Shown here piece after piece: positions 17,838 through 25,580 of a stretch of DNA of 64,000 nucleotides. Positions within the stretch are counted from its first letter, which is position 1. Each line of letters begins with the position of its first letter. Both the position numbers and the translations under genes were made by a program. Under the pieces are notes generated by a model. The model was given only the letters and a program-made list of their open reading frames with translations, ran no database searches and was not told the origin of the DNA. This DNA comes from Novosphingobium sp. HII-3 (GTDB taxonomy: Bacteria; Pseudomonadota; Alphaproteobacteria; Sphingomonadales; Sphingomonadaceae): NCBI RefSeq assembly GCF_002916655.1, contig NZ_PPSM01000057.1:62001-126000 (forward strand), given 5' to 3'.

Positions 17838-19052
17838 GTGAACTACGAACACATTTTCGACCAGGCGATCGAGCGCCTGCACTCCGAAGGCCGCTACAGG
17901 GTCTTCATCGACATCCTGCGCAACAAGGGTGCCTACCCGAACGCGCGCTGCTTCGCAGGCCATAACGGTCCCAAGCCGATCACCGTCTGGTGTTCCAACG
18001 ACTACCTCGCCATGGGCCAGCACCCGAAGGTCATCGAAGCCATGGAGGAGGCGCTGCACGACGTCGGCGCCGGCTCCGGCGGAACCCGCAACATCGGCGG
18101 CAACACGCATTACCACATCGACCTGGAGCACGAGCTTGCCGATCTCCACGGCAAGCAGGGTGCGCTGCTGTTCACCTCCGGCTACGTCTCGAACGATGCC
18201 ACGCTTTCGACCCTCGCCAAGCTGCTGCCGGGCTGCGTGATCTTCTCGGACGAGCTGAACCACGCCAGCATGATCGCCGGCATCCGCAATTCCGGGTGCG
18301 AAAAGAAGGTCTGGCGTCACAACGACCTCGAGCATCTCGAGGAACTGCTGGCGGACACCGATCGCAACGTGCCGAAGCTGATCGCCTTCGAATCCGTCTA
18401 TTCGATGGACGGCGATGTGGCGCCGATCCACGCGATCTGCGACCTTGCGGAAAAGTACAACGCCCTCACCTACATCGACGAAGTCCACGCGGTTGGCATG
18501 TACGGTCCGCGCGGCGGCGGCATCACCGATCGGGACGAGGCGGCACACCGCATCGACATCATCGAGGGCACGCTGGGCAAGGCGTTCGGGGTCATGGGTG
18601 GCTACATCGCCGCCGACACCAAGATCATCGACTGTATCCGCTCCTACGCCCCGGGCTTCATCTTCACCACCTCCCTGTCGCCGGTGCTGGTGGCGGGCGT
18701 GCTTGCCTCCGTGCGGCATCTCAAAAGCTCCAGCGTCGAGCGCGAGGGGCAGCAGCGTTCGGCCGCGATGCTCAAGCAGATGTTCCGCGACGCGGGCCTG
18801 CCCGTCATGGATTCGGTCACGCACATCGTCCCGCTGATGGTCGGCGATCCCGTCCGCGCCAAGCAGATCAGCGACATCCTCCTGGCGGAATACGGCGCCT
18901 ACGTGCAGCCGATCAACTTCCCCACCGTGCCGCGCGGAACGGAGCGCCTGCGCTTCACCCCGGGGCCGGCGCACACCGAAGAGATGATGCGTGACCTGAC
19001 CGACGCTCTGGTGGAAATCTGGGACCGGCTGGAGATGCGCCTCGCCGCCTGA
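17838..19052 (+). CDS. hemA: 5-aminolevulinate synthase
   Basis: PLP enzyme condensing glycine and succinyl-CoA to 5-aminolevulinate, the C4 entry to heme and cobalamin typical of Alphaproteobacteria. The 404-residue chain contains [13 protein letters not shown] near residue 52, [21 protein letters not shown] near residue 82, DELNHASMI near residue 140, [16 protein letters not shown] near residue 215, and the PLP lysine in [14 protein letters not shown] near residue 248. The start is a GTG giving [14 protein letters not shown], the usual N terminus. Succinyl-CoA from the propionate cluster and cobalamin for the mutase tie it loosely to the left end of the window. A perfect FNR-type box and a second palindrome lie in the 257-base upstream gap. 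Confidence 0.96.
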   Translation: MNYEHIFDQAIERLHSEGRYRVFIDILRNKGAYPNARCFAGHNGPKPITVWCSNDYLAMGQHPKVIEAMEEALHDVGAGSGGTRNIGGNTHYHIDLEHELADLHGKQGALLFTSGYVSNDATLSTLAKLLPGCVIFSDELNHASMIAGIRNSGCEKKVWRHNDLEHLEELLADTDRNVPKLIAFESVYSMDGDVAPIHAICDLAEKYNALTYIDEVHAVGMYGPRGGGITDRDEAAHRIDIIEGTLGKAFGVMGGYIAADTKIIDCIRSYAPGFIFTTSLSPVLVAGVLASVRHLKSSSVEREGQQRSAAMLKQMFRDAGLPVMDSVTHIVPLMVGDPVRAKQISDILLAEYGAYVQPINFPTVPRGTERLRFTPGPAHTEEMMRDLTDALVEIWDRLEMRLAA

Positions 19053-19131
19053 AGCGGCTGACAATGTCTACGGCAGGTCGAAACGGGTCTTTTAACCTGC
19101 GCCATGAATACCCAACTGATGCCGCACTGCA

Positions 19132-19147
19132 GCGACCGGCCGGTCGC
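19132..19147. promoter_or_regulatory. 16-bp perfect palindrome upstream of the OYE gene
   Basis: GCGACCGGCCGGTCGC is a perfect 16-base palindrome centred about 38 bases before the flavin oxidoreductase ATG, within the 125-base gap after hemA. Old-yellow-enzyme genes are often under TetR-type repressors such as NemR, so it is a candidate operator; the GC richness of the genome makes chance more likely than usual. Confidence 0.3.
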
Positions 19148-19177
19148 CCTCGCAACTGCAACACCAGAGGACATTTC

Positions 19178-20278
19178 ATGGCGAAGCTCTTCGAGCCCCT
19201 CACCCTCGGCGATACCACTCTTGCCAATCGCATAGTCATCGCGCCGATGTGCCAGTATTCCGCCGAAGACGGGCGGATGACCGACTGGCACACCATGCAT
19301 CTGGGACAACTGGCCCAGTCGGGCGCAGCCATCCTGACGATCGAGGCCACTGCCGTCGTGCCGGAAGGACGGATCTCCTACGCCGACGTCGGCCTGTGGG
19401 ATGACGCCACCGAGGAAGCGATGCGCACCACGCTGGAAAGCGTTCGCCGCTGGTCCGACATGCCCATCGCCATCCAGCTCGCCCATGCAGGCCGCAAGGC
19501 GAGCACGGCCAAGCCATGGGACGGCGGCGCTCAGATCGCGCCTGACGCGCCTAACGGCTGGCAGACGGTCTCAGCCTCCGAGTTGCCCTTCGAGGAGCAC
19601 GAGCACCCTCCTGTGGCCCTCGACAAGGAAGGCCTGGCCCGGGTTCGCGACGCCTTCGCCGATGCGGCCCGCCGTTCGGCTCGGTTGGGGATCGATGCCA
19701 TCCAGATCCACGCCGCACACGGCTACCTGCTCCATCAGTTCCTCTCCCCCCTCTCCAACACCCGCACTGACGAGTACGGCGGCTCTCTGGAAAACCGCAT
19801 GCGCTTCCTTCTCGAAGTGTTTGACGCGGTCCGGGACGCCTTTCCGGCGGAGAAGGCCGTCACCGTACGCCTTTCGGGCACGGACTGGGTCGAGGGTGGT
19901 TGGGATATCGAGCAGACGATCGCTGTTTCCAAGGCGCTCGAAGCACGGGGCGCCGCGGCCATCCACGTGTCGAGCGGCGGCCTCCACCCCGCTCAGAAGA
20001 TTCCGGTAGGGCCCAACTACCAAGTGCCGCTGGCCCGCGCGGTCAAGCAGGCCGTGTCCATCCCGGTTATCGCGGTTGGCCTCATCACGGAACCGGAGCA
20101 GGCGGAAGCGATCGTGGCGACCGGAGACGCAGATCTCGTCGGCGTGGCCCGGACCGTTCTCTATGATCCGCGCTGGCCGTGGCATGCCGCCGCCCAGCTC
20201 GGCGCCACGGTGAAGGTTGCCCCTCAATTCCTGCGCAGCCAACCGCGCCTGTACAAGGACCTGTTCACCGCGGATTGA
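19178..20278 (+). CDS. NADH:flavin oxidoreductase, old yellow enzyme family (YqjM class)
   Basis: FMN-dependent ene-reductase. The 366-residue TIM barrel has the YqjM-type FMN-sensing Cys in VIAPMCQYSAEDG near residue 25, the substrate-binding His pair in IQIHAAHGYLLHQFLSP near residue 170, SNTRTDEYGGSLENRMRF near residue 188, and LITEPEQAEAIVATGDADLVGVAR near residue 300 for the phosphate of FMN. The start is the ATG at 19178: AGAGGA lies seven bases before it, and the upstream part of the frame has no OYE similarity. It follows hemA but is probably a separate unit and ends at a bidirectional terminator. Its natural substrate is unknown; roles in reducing unsaturated carbonyls or in stress are typical. 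Confidence 0.9.
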   Translation: MAKLFEPLTLGDTTLANRIVIAPMCQYSAEDGRMTDWHTMHLGQLAQSGAAILTIEATAVVPEGRISYADVGLWDDATEEAMRTTLESVRRWSDMPIAIQLAHAGRKASTAKPWDGGAQIAPDAPNGWQTVSASELPFEEHEHPPVALDKEGLARVRDAFADAARRSARLGIDAIQIHAAHGYLLHQFLSPLSNTRTDEYGGSLENRMRFLLEVFDAVRDAFPAEKAVTVRLSGTDWVEGGWDIEQTIAVSKALEARGAAAIHVSSGGLHPAQKIPVGPNYQVPLARAVKQAVSIPVIAVGLITEPEQAEAIVATGDADLVGVARTVLYDPRWPWHAAAQLGATVKVAPQFLRSQPRLYKDLFTAD

Positions 20279-20351
20279 CCCCGGACCCCGCCCGGCGCAC
20301 CGTAAGGCTCGCCGGGCGTTCCCGCACCGGTTAGCGGTTCGCCACACGCAG

Positions 20352-20384
20352 AAAAGCCCGCCAGCTTAGCGCTGACGGGCTTTT
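20352..20384. terminator. Bidirectional intrinsic terminator
   Basis: AAAAGCCCGCCAGC, a short loop, and GCTGACGGGCTTTT form a GC stem with one C-A mismatch, flanked by A and T runs. It terminates in both directions between the convergent OYE and ornithine decarboxylase genes. Confidence 0.85.
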
Positions 20385-20416
20385 CATATATACTGAAAGG
20401 TCGGGCGGACCGGAAT

Positions 20417-21658
20417 TCAGCGCAATGAGACGACGTTGTCGGACACACGCGGATCCTTGCGGCCGGTGTAGAGGCTTGCCATCGGCTCATCCTCGACGGT
20501 CACGATTTCACCGCCGCCGAAACCATTGAACGCAGTGCGCATGGCAGCCCCATAAGCGCCCAGCATACCCACCTCGATCCAGTCCCCGGCCTTGATGTCG
20601 GCCGGCAGCAGGAACGGACCTTCCATGAAGTCCGCATCGTCGCACGTCGGGCCGTAGAAGGAGAACTCCTGCATCTCGCCCGTGTGCTCGCCATCGTGCG
20701 CGATCGCCTTTACCGGGAAGCGCCAGGCGACGTGAGCCGCATCATAAAGGGCACCATAGGCACCGTCGTTGATGTAAAGCTCGTCGCCGCGGCGCTTCTC
20801 GACCTTCACGATGAGGGAGTTGTACTCAGCCGACAGCGCGCGGCCGGGCTCGCACCACAGCTCCGCGTTGTAGGCGATCGGCAACGCCTCGAAGTGGCGG
20901 TGGATGATCGCGAAGTAATCCTCCAGCGGCGGTGGTTCCATGCCCGGATAGGAGGAAGGGAACCCCCCGCCCACATCGACCATGTCGATCACGACACCCG
21001 CTGCGGCAATGGCGGCACGGGCGCGCTCGAGCGCCTGCACGTAAGCGAACGGCGTCATGGCCTGCGAGCCGACGTGGAAGCACACGCCTAACCAGTCCGC
21101 GACCTGGCGGGTGGCTTGAAGCAGTTCACCCGCGTCCGCCACATCGATGCCGAACTTCGAGGCAAGGCTCAGTTCCGAATACTCGGACGAGACCCGCAAC
21201 CGCACACAGAGGCGCAGGTCCTTCGCGGCGTTGCCCAGAGCGTCAGTGGTCGCATCCACGATCTTCTCGACTTCCTCGATGGTGTCGAGGCTGAACGTGC
21301 GAACGCCATGCTTGAAGTACGCTTCACGGATCGCGCTCGCGGTCTTGACCGGGTGCATGAAGCACAGGGTCGCGTCCGGCAGCGTCTGGCGCACCATGCG
21401 CACCTCGGCAATCGAGGCGACATCATAATGCGTGATGCCGTTGGCCCAGAGAATCCTGATCAGGTCCGGCGACGGGTTCGCCTTCACCGCATAGAGCGAC
21501 TTGCCCGGAAACTTCGTAGCGAAGAAACGAGCGGCGCGCGCCGCAGCATGCGGGCGGTTCAGGATAACGGGTTCGTCAGGCGCGAGGGAGCGCGCTACGG
21601 CCGGTGCGTCGAGGTGAATGTGCAACTCAAGGGACCCCCAAACGGTGTTTAGCGACAA
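20417..21658 (-). CDS. Fold-III ornithine (lysine/ornithine) decarboxylase
   Basis: PLP-dependent decarboxylase of the alanine-racemase (fold III) type; ornithine to putrescine is the usual reaction in Alphaproteobacteria. The 413-residue chain has the PLP lysine in SLYAVKANPSPD near residue 58, HVGSQAMTPFAY near residue 195, DVGGGFPSSYPG near residue 230, CEPGRALSAEYN near residue 275, and the dimer-partner Cys and Asp in FYGPTCDDADFM near residue 340. The TTG at 21658 is taken as start, with weak AAGG before it; a TTG at 21625 is also possible, so the N terminus is uncertain. It lies downstream of the carboxy(nor)spermidine genes on the same strand, after a structured 346-base gap. Lysine as an alternative substrate cannot be excluded. 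Confidence 0.88.
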   Translation of the reverse strand: MSLNTVWGSLELHIHLDAPAVARSLAPDEPVILNRPHAAARAARFFATKFPGKSLYAVKANPSPDLIRILWANGITHYDVASIAEVRMVRQTLPDATLCFMHPVKTASAIREAYFKHGVRTFSLDTIEEVEKIVDATTDALGNAAKDLRLCVRLRVSSEYSELSLASKFGIDVADAGELLQATRQVADWLGVCFHVGSQAMTPFAYVQALERARAAIAAAGVVIDMVDVGGGFPSSYPGMEPPPLEDYFAIIHRHFEALPIAYNAELWCEPGRALSAEYNSLIVKVEKRRGDELYINDGAYGALYDAAHVAWRFPVKAIAHDGEHTGEMQEFSFYGPTCDDADFMEGPFLLPADIKAGDWIEVGMLGAYGAAMRTAFNGFGGGEIVTVEDEPMASLYTGRKDPRVSDNVVSLR

Positions 21659-21816
21659 GGCTGCCTTGCGGTTTGGAAGTCCCCATGGGGCAGCGAGGGG
21701 CGGATATAGGGTTCAGCACATGAATCGCAAGTGAAAAACGGGGCATTTTCCAAAAACACTGACGGTGCTGTCCCGCACAGGGACCACGGTACCCCTACAT
21801 TGGTAATACGTAGCAT
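21649..21816 (-). CDS. Possible 55-residue upstream ORF (leader peptide) of ornithine decarboxylase
   Basis: An ATG at 21816 opens a 55-codon frame, MLRITNVGVPWSLC at its start and ending FQTARQPCR, whose stop overlaps the putative TTG start of the decarboxylase by ten bases in another frame. Ribosome occupancy here would directly affect decarboxylase initiation, as with the leader ORF of E. coli speF. There is no strong ribosome-binding site before the ATG and no known similarity, so it may be chance. It is recorded because the position is suggestive. Confidence 0.25.
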   Translation of the reverse strand: MLRITNVGVPWSLCGTAPSVFLENAPFFTCDSCAEPYIRPSLPHGDFQTARQPCR

Positions 21817-22004
21817 CTTCAAGGATTTGCATCCGAGTCTCCCGACCTGCCCGGCAAAGGGTGGATCACCTTTCGGTGCGGCATATCAACGTTTGCAACG
21901 CGTCACCGGCTGCGGACGATCCCCTTCGAGTCGCAATTGCAGGATCGATCGTCCCCGAGGCGCGACGGGGCGCCTTTCCAACCGCTGAGGGGGCCGACGC
22001 CTTG
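21659..22004 (-). ncRNA. Structured leader region upstream of ornithine decarboxylase (candidate speF-type leader)
   Basis: A 346-base gap with no convincing protein gene. On the minus strand it shows consecutive stems. The first is GACGATC...GATCGTC (21953-21947 with 21921-21915). The second is a tight CGTT-GCA-AACG hairpin (21900-21890). The third is AAAGGTG-ATC-CACCCTTT with one bulged base (21873-21856), inside partly paired CCG/CGG. Near the start codon, CTGCC (21693-21689) can pair with GGCAG (21665-21661), which would hide the AAGG preceding the TTG. Alphaproteobacterial ornithine decarboxylase genes are known to carry the speF leader RNA motif; whether this is a member needs a covariance search. 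Confidence 0.45.
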
Positions 22005-23189
22005 TCAGCTCAGGCGGTTGCGGAAATCCTCATAATCGAACTTGCGGATGCACTCGAGCGAGTCGGTTTCGGAGTCCCACAGCCAGATCGAAGGCAGTGG
22101 CACGCCGTTGAAGGTCGTGGTCTTGACCATCGAGTAGTGCGCCTGATCGAGGAAAGCGAAACGCTGCCCCACCTCCGGACCGGCCGGAAGGACATAGTCG
22201 CCGATGACATCGCCTGCCAGGCACGACGGCCCGCCGAGACGTACCGCCTCGCCCGCGCCCTCACCTTCCTGCCGCTCACCCAGCAGCGCGGGACGATAAG
22301 GCGCCTCGATTACGTCAGGCATGTGGCAGGTGGCCGATATATCGACGACCGCCACAGGCATGCCGTTCCAGCCCACGTCGAGCACAGTGCCGACAAGGAT
22401 GCCGGCGTCGAGAGCGACGGCTTCGCCCGGCTCGATGTAGATCTCGGCTTGGGTGTCATCGGCCATGTCGGCAAGGAACTGGACCAGCTCCTCGCGCTGG
22501 TAATCCGCCCGGGTCACATGGTGCCCACCGCCGATGTTGATCCACTTCAGCTGGCCAAAGTATGGTTCGAGGAAGTCGAACACCTTGTCCCAGGTACGAC
22601 GCAACGGCTCGAAGTCCTGTTCGCACAAGTTGTGGAAGTGAATGCCGTCGATCATACCGACATGCTCTTCCGTGAGCTGATCGATCGGGAAGCCGAGGCG
22701 GGAATGAGGTGCGGAAGGGTCGTACTTCGGCACCTCGCCCTCGGCATGAAGAGGGTTGATGCGAAGGCCGATGTCGAAGTCTTCGCCGCGCGCGCGCGCC
22801 AACTCTATGAAGGGCCAGAAGCGCTCGATCTGAGCGGGCGAGTTGAAGATGACGTGATCGGAGAGGCGCAGGATCTCATCCATGTCCTCTTCCTTGTACG
22901 CCGCGCAGTACGTCGCGATCTCGCCGTCGTAGAATTCCGAGGCCAGGCGCGCTTCCCACAAGCCCGACGTGCAGACGCCGTCGAGATACTCGCCCACAAT
23001 GGGCGCGGTGGACCACATCGAGAAGGCTTTGAGCGCGGAGAGAACCTTGGCTCCGGACCGCTCGCCGATATCGGCCAGCACGCGCAGGTTGTCGCGCAGC
23101 TTTGCCGCGTCCACCACGAAGGAGGGGCTGTCCACCCGCGAGAGGTCGAAGTTGGCAAATGCGCCCGGATCGCCGGCTCTGGTTTCCAT
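22005..23189 (-). CDS. nspC: Carboxynorspermidine/carboxyspermidine decarboxylase
   Basis: Fold-III PLP decarboxylase that removes the carboxyl group of carboxynorspermidine or carboxyspermidine to give norspermidine or spermidine. The 394-residue protein has the PLP lysine in KVLSALKAFSMWS near residue 54, the characteristic SGLWEARLASEFYDGE near residue 75, RINPLHAEGEVPKYDPSAPHSRLG near residue 145 (typical for NspC), INIGGGHHVTR near residue 225, IEPGEAVALDAG near residue 260, and the conserved Cys in LGGPSCLAGDVIGDY near residue 322. It lies 27 bases after the DUF486 gene in an apparent operon with the dehydrogenase that makes its substrate. With ornithine decarboxylase next to it, spermidine from putrescine is the likely product. 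Confidence 0.93.
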   Translation of the reverse strand: METRAGDPGAFANFDLSRVDSPSFVVDAAKLRDNLRVLADIGERSGAKVLSALKAFSMWSTAPIVGEYLDGVCTSGLWEARLASEFYDGEIATYCAAYKEEDMDEILRLSDHVIFNSPAQIERFWPFIELARARGEDFDIGLRINPLHAEGEVPKYDPSAPHSRLGFPIDQLTEEHVGMIDGIHFHNLCEQDFEPLRRTWDKVFDFLEPYFGQLKWINIGGGHHVTRADYQREELVQFLADMADDTQAEIYIEPGEAVALDAGILVGTVLDVGWNGMPVAVVDISATCHMPDVIEAPYRPALLGERQEGEGAGEAVRLGGPSCLAGDVIGDYVLPAGPEVGQRFAFLDQAHYSMVKTTTFNGVPLPSIWLWDSETDSLECIRKFDYEDFRNRLS

Positions 23190-23216
23190 GTGTTTCAGTC
23201 CCGTCTCGCCAGCCGG

Positions 23217-23567
23217 TCAACCCAGCGGGCCCTTGAAGATGAACCAGGCCCCTGCCCCGACGAGGGAGAAGCCCACGATCTCGTTCCACCCCGGTTTCTG
23301 CCCGAAGAGTGCCCAGGCTACCAGCACGAAGGCCACCAGTGAAAACGCCTCTTGCATGACCTTGAGCTGGCCCAGCGAGTAAACCTGCGCGCCGATGCGG
23401 TTGGCAGGCACGGCCAGGCAGTATTCGAAGAAGGCGATGCCCCAGCTCATCAACACCGCCACCCACAGCGCCTTGCCGGGCACTTTCAGGTGGAGATACC
23501 AGGCCGTGTTCATAAACAGGTTCGAGCCGGCCAGCAGAGCCGCCGGAGCCAGCGCCGTCCAGTTCAT
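23217..23567 (-). CDS. DUF486 (DMT-superfamily) small membrane protein
   Basis: A 116-residue protein with four predicted transmembrane helices (around residues 5-25, 33-52, 66-92 and 98-115). It has the family features NTAWYLHLK, SWGIAFFEYCLAVPANRIG, and YSLGQLKVMQEAFSL. DUF486 proteins belong to the drug/metabolite transporter superfamily and resemble half-size SMR-type transporters; none has a firm function that I know of. The ATG at 23567 lies seven bases after the stop of the lipoprotein gene. It is embedded between the two carboxy(nor)spermidine genes, so polyamine or precursor transport is a reasonable guess, but it is inference from position only. Confidence 0.85.
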   Translation of the reverse strand: MNWTALAPAALLAGSNLFMNTAWYLHLKVPGKALWVAVLMSWGIAFFEYCLAVPANRIGAQVYSLGQLKVMQEAFSLVAFVLVAWALFGQKPGWNEIVGFSLVGAGAWFIFKGPLG

Positions 23568-23574
23568 CGTGCCG

Positions 23575-23967
23575 TCAATCGATGCAGAGCAGGTCCACCC
23601 GGCTGCCGCCGTGTACTTCGGCCACGCAGCCGAACAGGCGATTGTCGGCCTGGCACTGGCCCGATATATTGGCGGTCTTGCCCATGTCGTCCTTGCTGCC
23701 GATGCAACGCCCCTCGCACTGCGAACTGTCGGTGCACTGCTTGCCCGCGTCGGCATAGGAGCGTACGCACATCTCCATGCTCGCCCGGCCGCGGCGCTGA
23801 ACGGTGCCCCCGCCCGACGTGCAGGCTGCGCGATCAGCAGCGCTCAGGTCCCGTGAGAGCGATCGCCCGTCCGCAGCCTCAGGCGTCGGCGCGGCGGCCT
23901 GCGGCGTACAGGCGCCGAGCACGAGTACGCCCAGCGCCGCGACTGCGAGGTGACGCAGCGCCCGCAT
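23575..23967 (-). CDS. Cys-rich putative lipoprotein
   Basis: A 130-residue product with a lipoprotein signal: MRALRHLAVAALGVLVLGAC, with the lipobox LGAC and lipidated Cys at residue 20, followed by a Pro/Ala/Glu-rich linker. The mature part (about residues 45-130) holds eight further Cys, in CTSGGGTVQRRG, MEMCVRSYADAGKQC, SQCEGRCIG, SGQC, LFGCV and DLLC, consistent with a small disulfide-bonded periplasmic domain. Its ATG overlaps the stop of the dehydrogenase gene as TGATG, so it is coupled to polyamine synthesis. I do not recognise a characterised family; function is unknown. Confidence 0.8.
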   Translation of the reverse strand: MRALRHLAVAALGVLVLGACTPQAAAPTPEAADGRSLSRDLSAADRAACTSGGGTVQRRGRASMEMCVRSYADAGKQCTDSSQCEGRCIGSKDDMGKTANISGQCQADNRLFGCVAEVHGGSRVDLLCID

Positions 23968-25178
23968 CAGAACGGCAAGGGCGCCGGCAGCTCTTCGACG
24001 GTCCAGGGCAGGCCGTGCTTGTTTAGCATATCCATGAAAGGATCCGGATCGAACTGTTCCATGTTGAACACGCCCTCCCCGGACCATGCGCCGGTCACGA
24101 TCATGGCCGCGCCGATCATCGCGGGAACACCGGTGGTGTAGCTGACCGCCTGATTGCCGGTTTCGGCATAGGCGTCCTCATGATCGCAGATGTTCTTGAT
24201 GTAGAACGTCTTCTCGCCCGATCCGTCGAGCGCTTCGCCCGTCGCGATGTCGCCGATGTTCGTCTTGCCCTTCGTCGTCGCCCCCAGCGATGCGGGCTCC
24301 GGCAGGACGGCCTTGAGGAACTGCAGCGGCACGATCTCGACGCCGTTGTACATCACAGGGTCGATGCGCGTCATGCCCACGTTCTGCAGCACGGTCAGGT
24401 GCTGGATATATGCGTCGCCGAAGGTCATCCAGAAGCGCGCGCGCTCCATTTCGGGGATGAACTTCGCGAGGCTTTCCAGCTCCTCATGGTACATCATGTA
24501 CATGTTCTTCGGGCCAACGCCTTCGAAGTCGAACTCGACCTTCTTGCCCATGGCAGGCGTTTCGACGAAGTCACCGTTCTCCCAGTGACGGGCCGGCGCC
24601 GTCACTTCCCGGATATTGATTTCCGGATTGAAGTTGGTCGCGAAGGCCTGCCCGTGGTCACCACCGTTGCAGTCCAGAATGTCGAGCGTGCGGATGGTCT
24701 TGAGCTTGTGCTTCTTGAGCCACATCGCGAAGACGCTTGTGACGCCCGGGTCGAAGCCCGAACCCAGCAGCGCCATGAGGCCCGCTTCCTTGAAGCGCTC
24801 CTGATAGGCCCATTGCCAGTGGTATTCGAACTTGGCGACATCCTTCGGTTCGTAGTTCGCGGTGTCCATGTAATGCGTGCCGGTCGCCAGGCAGGCGTCC
24901 ATGATCGCGAGATCCTGGTACGGCAGGGCGAGGTTCACGACCAGCTTGGGCTGGATCCGACGAATCAGCGCCGAAGTCGCCTCGACGTCATCCGCGTCGA
25001 TGGCATAGGTTGCGATGGTGACGCCGGTGCGCTGCTTCACCGAATCCGCGATGGCTTCGCACTTGGAAACCGTACGGCTGGCGAGATGGATGTCCGAGAA
25101 GATATCGGGATTCATCGCCATCTTGTGGACCGCGACCGATCCGACGCCGCCTGCGCCGATCACCAGAACCTTGCTCAC
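23967..25178 (-). CDS. Carboxynorspermidine/carboxyspermidine dehydrogenase (saccharopine dehydrogenase family)
   Basis: NADPH-dependent enzyme that reductively condenses L-aspartate semialdehyde with a diamine: putrescine gives carboxyspermidine, 1,3-diaminopropane gives carboxynorspermidine. The 403-residue chain has the N-terminal Rossmann motif SKVLVIGAGGVGSVAVHK, the family segment LPYQDLAIMDACLATGTHYMDTANYE near residue 90, GSGFDPGVTSVFAMW near residue 140, LDCNGGDHGQAFATNF near residue 170, and SYTTGVPAMIGAAMIVTG near residue 360. The start is a GTG at 25178 with AGGAG eight bases before it. It opens the operon dehydrogenase - lipoprotein - DUF486 - nspC. The partner decarboxylase two genes later makes this assignment more secure than saccharopine dehydrogenase. 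Confidence 0.9.
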   Translation of the reverse strand: MSKVLVIGAGGVGSVAVHKMAMNPDIFSDIHLASRTVSKCEAIADSVKQRTGVTIATYAIDADDVEATSALIRRIQPKLVVNLALPYQDLAIMDACLATGTHYMDTANYEPKDVAKFEYHWQWAYQERFKEAGLMALLGSGFDPGVTSVFAMWLKKHKLKTIRTLDILDCNGGDHGQAFATNFNPEINIREVTAPARHWENGDFVETPAMGKKVEFDFEGVGPKNMYMMYHEELESLAKFIPEMERARFWMTFGDAYIQHLTVLQNVGMTRIDPVMYNGVEIVPLQFLKAVLPEPASLGATTKGKTNIGDIATGEALDGSGEKTFYIKNICDHEDAYAETGNQAVSYTTGVPAMIGAAMIVTGAWSGEGVFNMEQFDPDPFMDMLNKHGLPWTVEELPAPLPF

Positions 25179-25316
25179 CAACCTGTCTCCTTCGGCCAAG
25201 GCCATTCGAAAGAGGGCCATATAGTGCGCCTGCGTGACAACTCAACTGTACGGTCCACAACCGGCTGCGCACGCCCACAGGTTGAATGGACACTCTGCGG
25301 ACTGTAGAGCCCGACC

Positions 25317-25580
25317 ATGGATTTCGACGACCAGCTTCGCCGCTACTTCGGCACTGCCGATCTGGCCACCATCGCGCCCACGACGCTGGAAACCGGTGTC
25401 GACCGCATGAGAGTCGAATTCGGCATGGAGCAGGATCGCGGGCGTCGCTTCGCCCTCTGGACGCTCATGTACATGTTCGGCGCCGCGCCGGACCTCGACG
25501 TCGCCTTTGAGGACGAGGACGACAGGAACGCCGCCCGCGACTTCATGGACATGATGGATGGGGCGAACGGCGGCCTCTAG
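25317..25580 (+). CDS. Conserved-looking acidic hypothetical protein, 87 residues
   Basis: A small acidic protein, MDFDDQLRRYFGTADLATI at the N terminus, with a helical central part (VEFGMEQDRGRRFALWTLMYMFG) and an Asp/Met-rich C terminus ending DFMDMMDGANGGL. It has no signal peptide or membrane segment. The ATG lies 138 bases from the divergent carboxyspermidine dehydrogenase start. Its stop overlaps that of the convergent RNA methyltransferase in the shared CTAG. Codon use is like that of real genes in the window, and the spacing leaves no other gene here. I do not recognise a function. Confidence 0.65.
   Translation: MDFDDQLRRYFGTADLATIAPTTLETGVDRMRVEFGMEQDRGRRFALWTLMYMFGAAPDLDVAFEDEDDRNAARDFMDMMDGANGGL

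Noticed and set aside
17550..19064. Long minus-strand open frame across hemA
   Set aside because: It is a shadow of the 5-aminolevulinate synthase gene, with no motif and no plausible start signal.
21731..21988. 85-codon plus-strand frame in the gap upstream of ornithine decarboxylase
   Set aside because: There is no ribosome-binding site or similarity, and the opposite strand shows RNA structure that explains the region better.
21861..23342. 493-codon plus-strand open frame over nspC and the polyamine gap
   Set aside because: It is mostly antisense to the decarboxylase. The part in the intergenic region overlaps the RNA hairpins and has no coding character.
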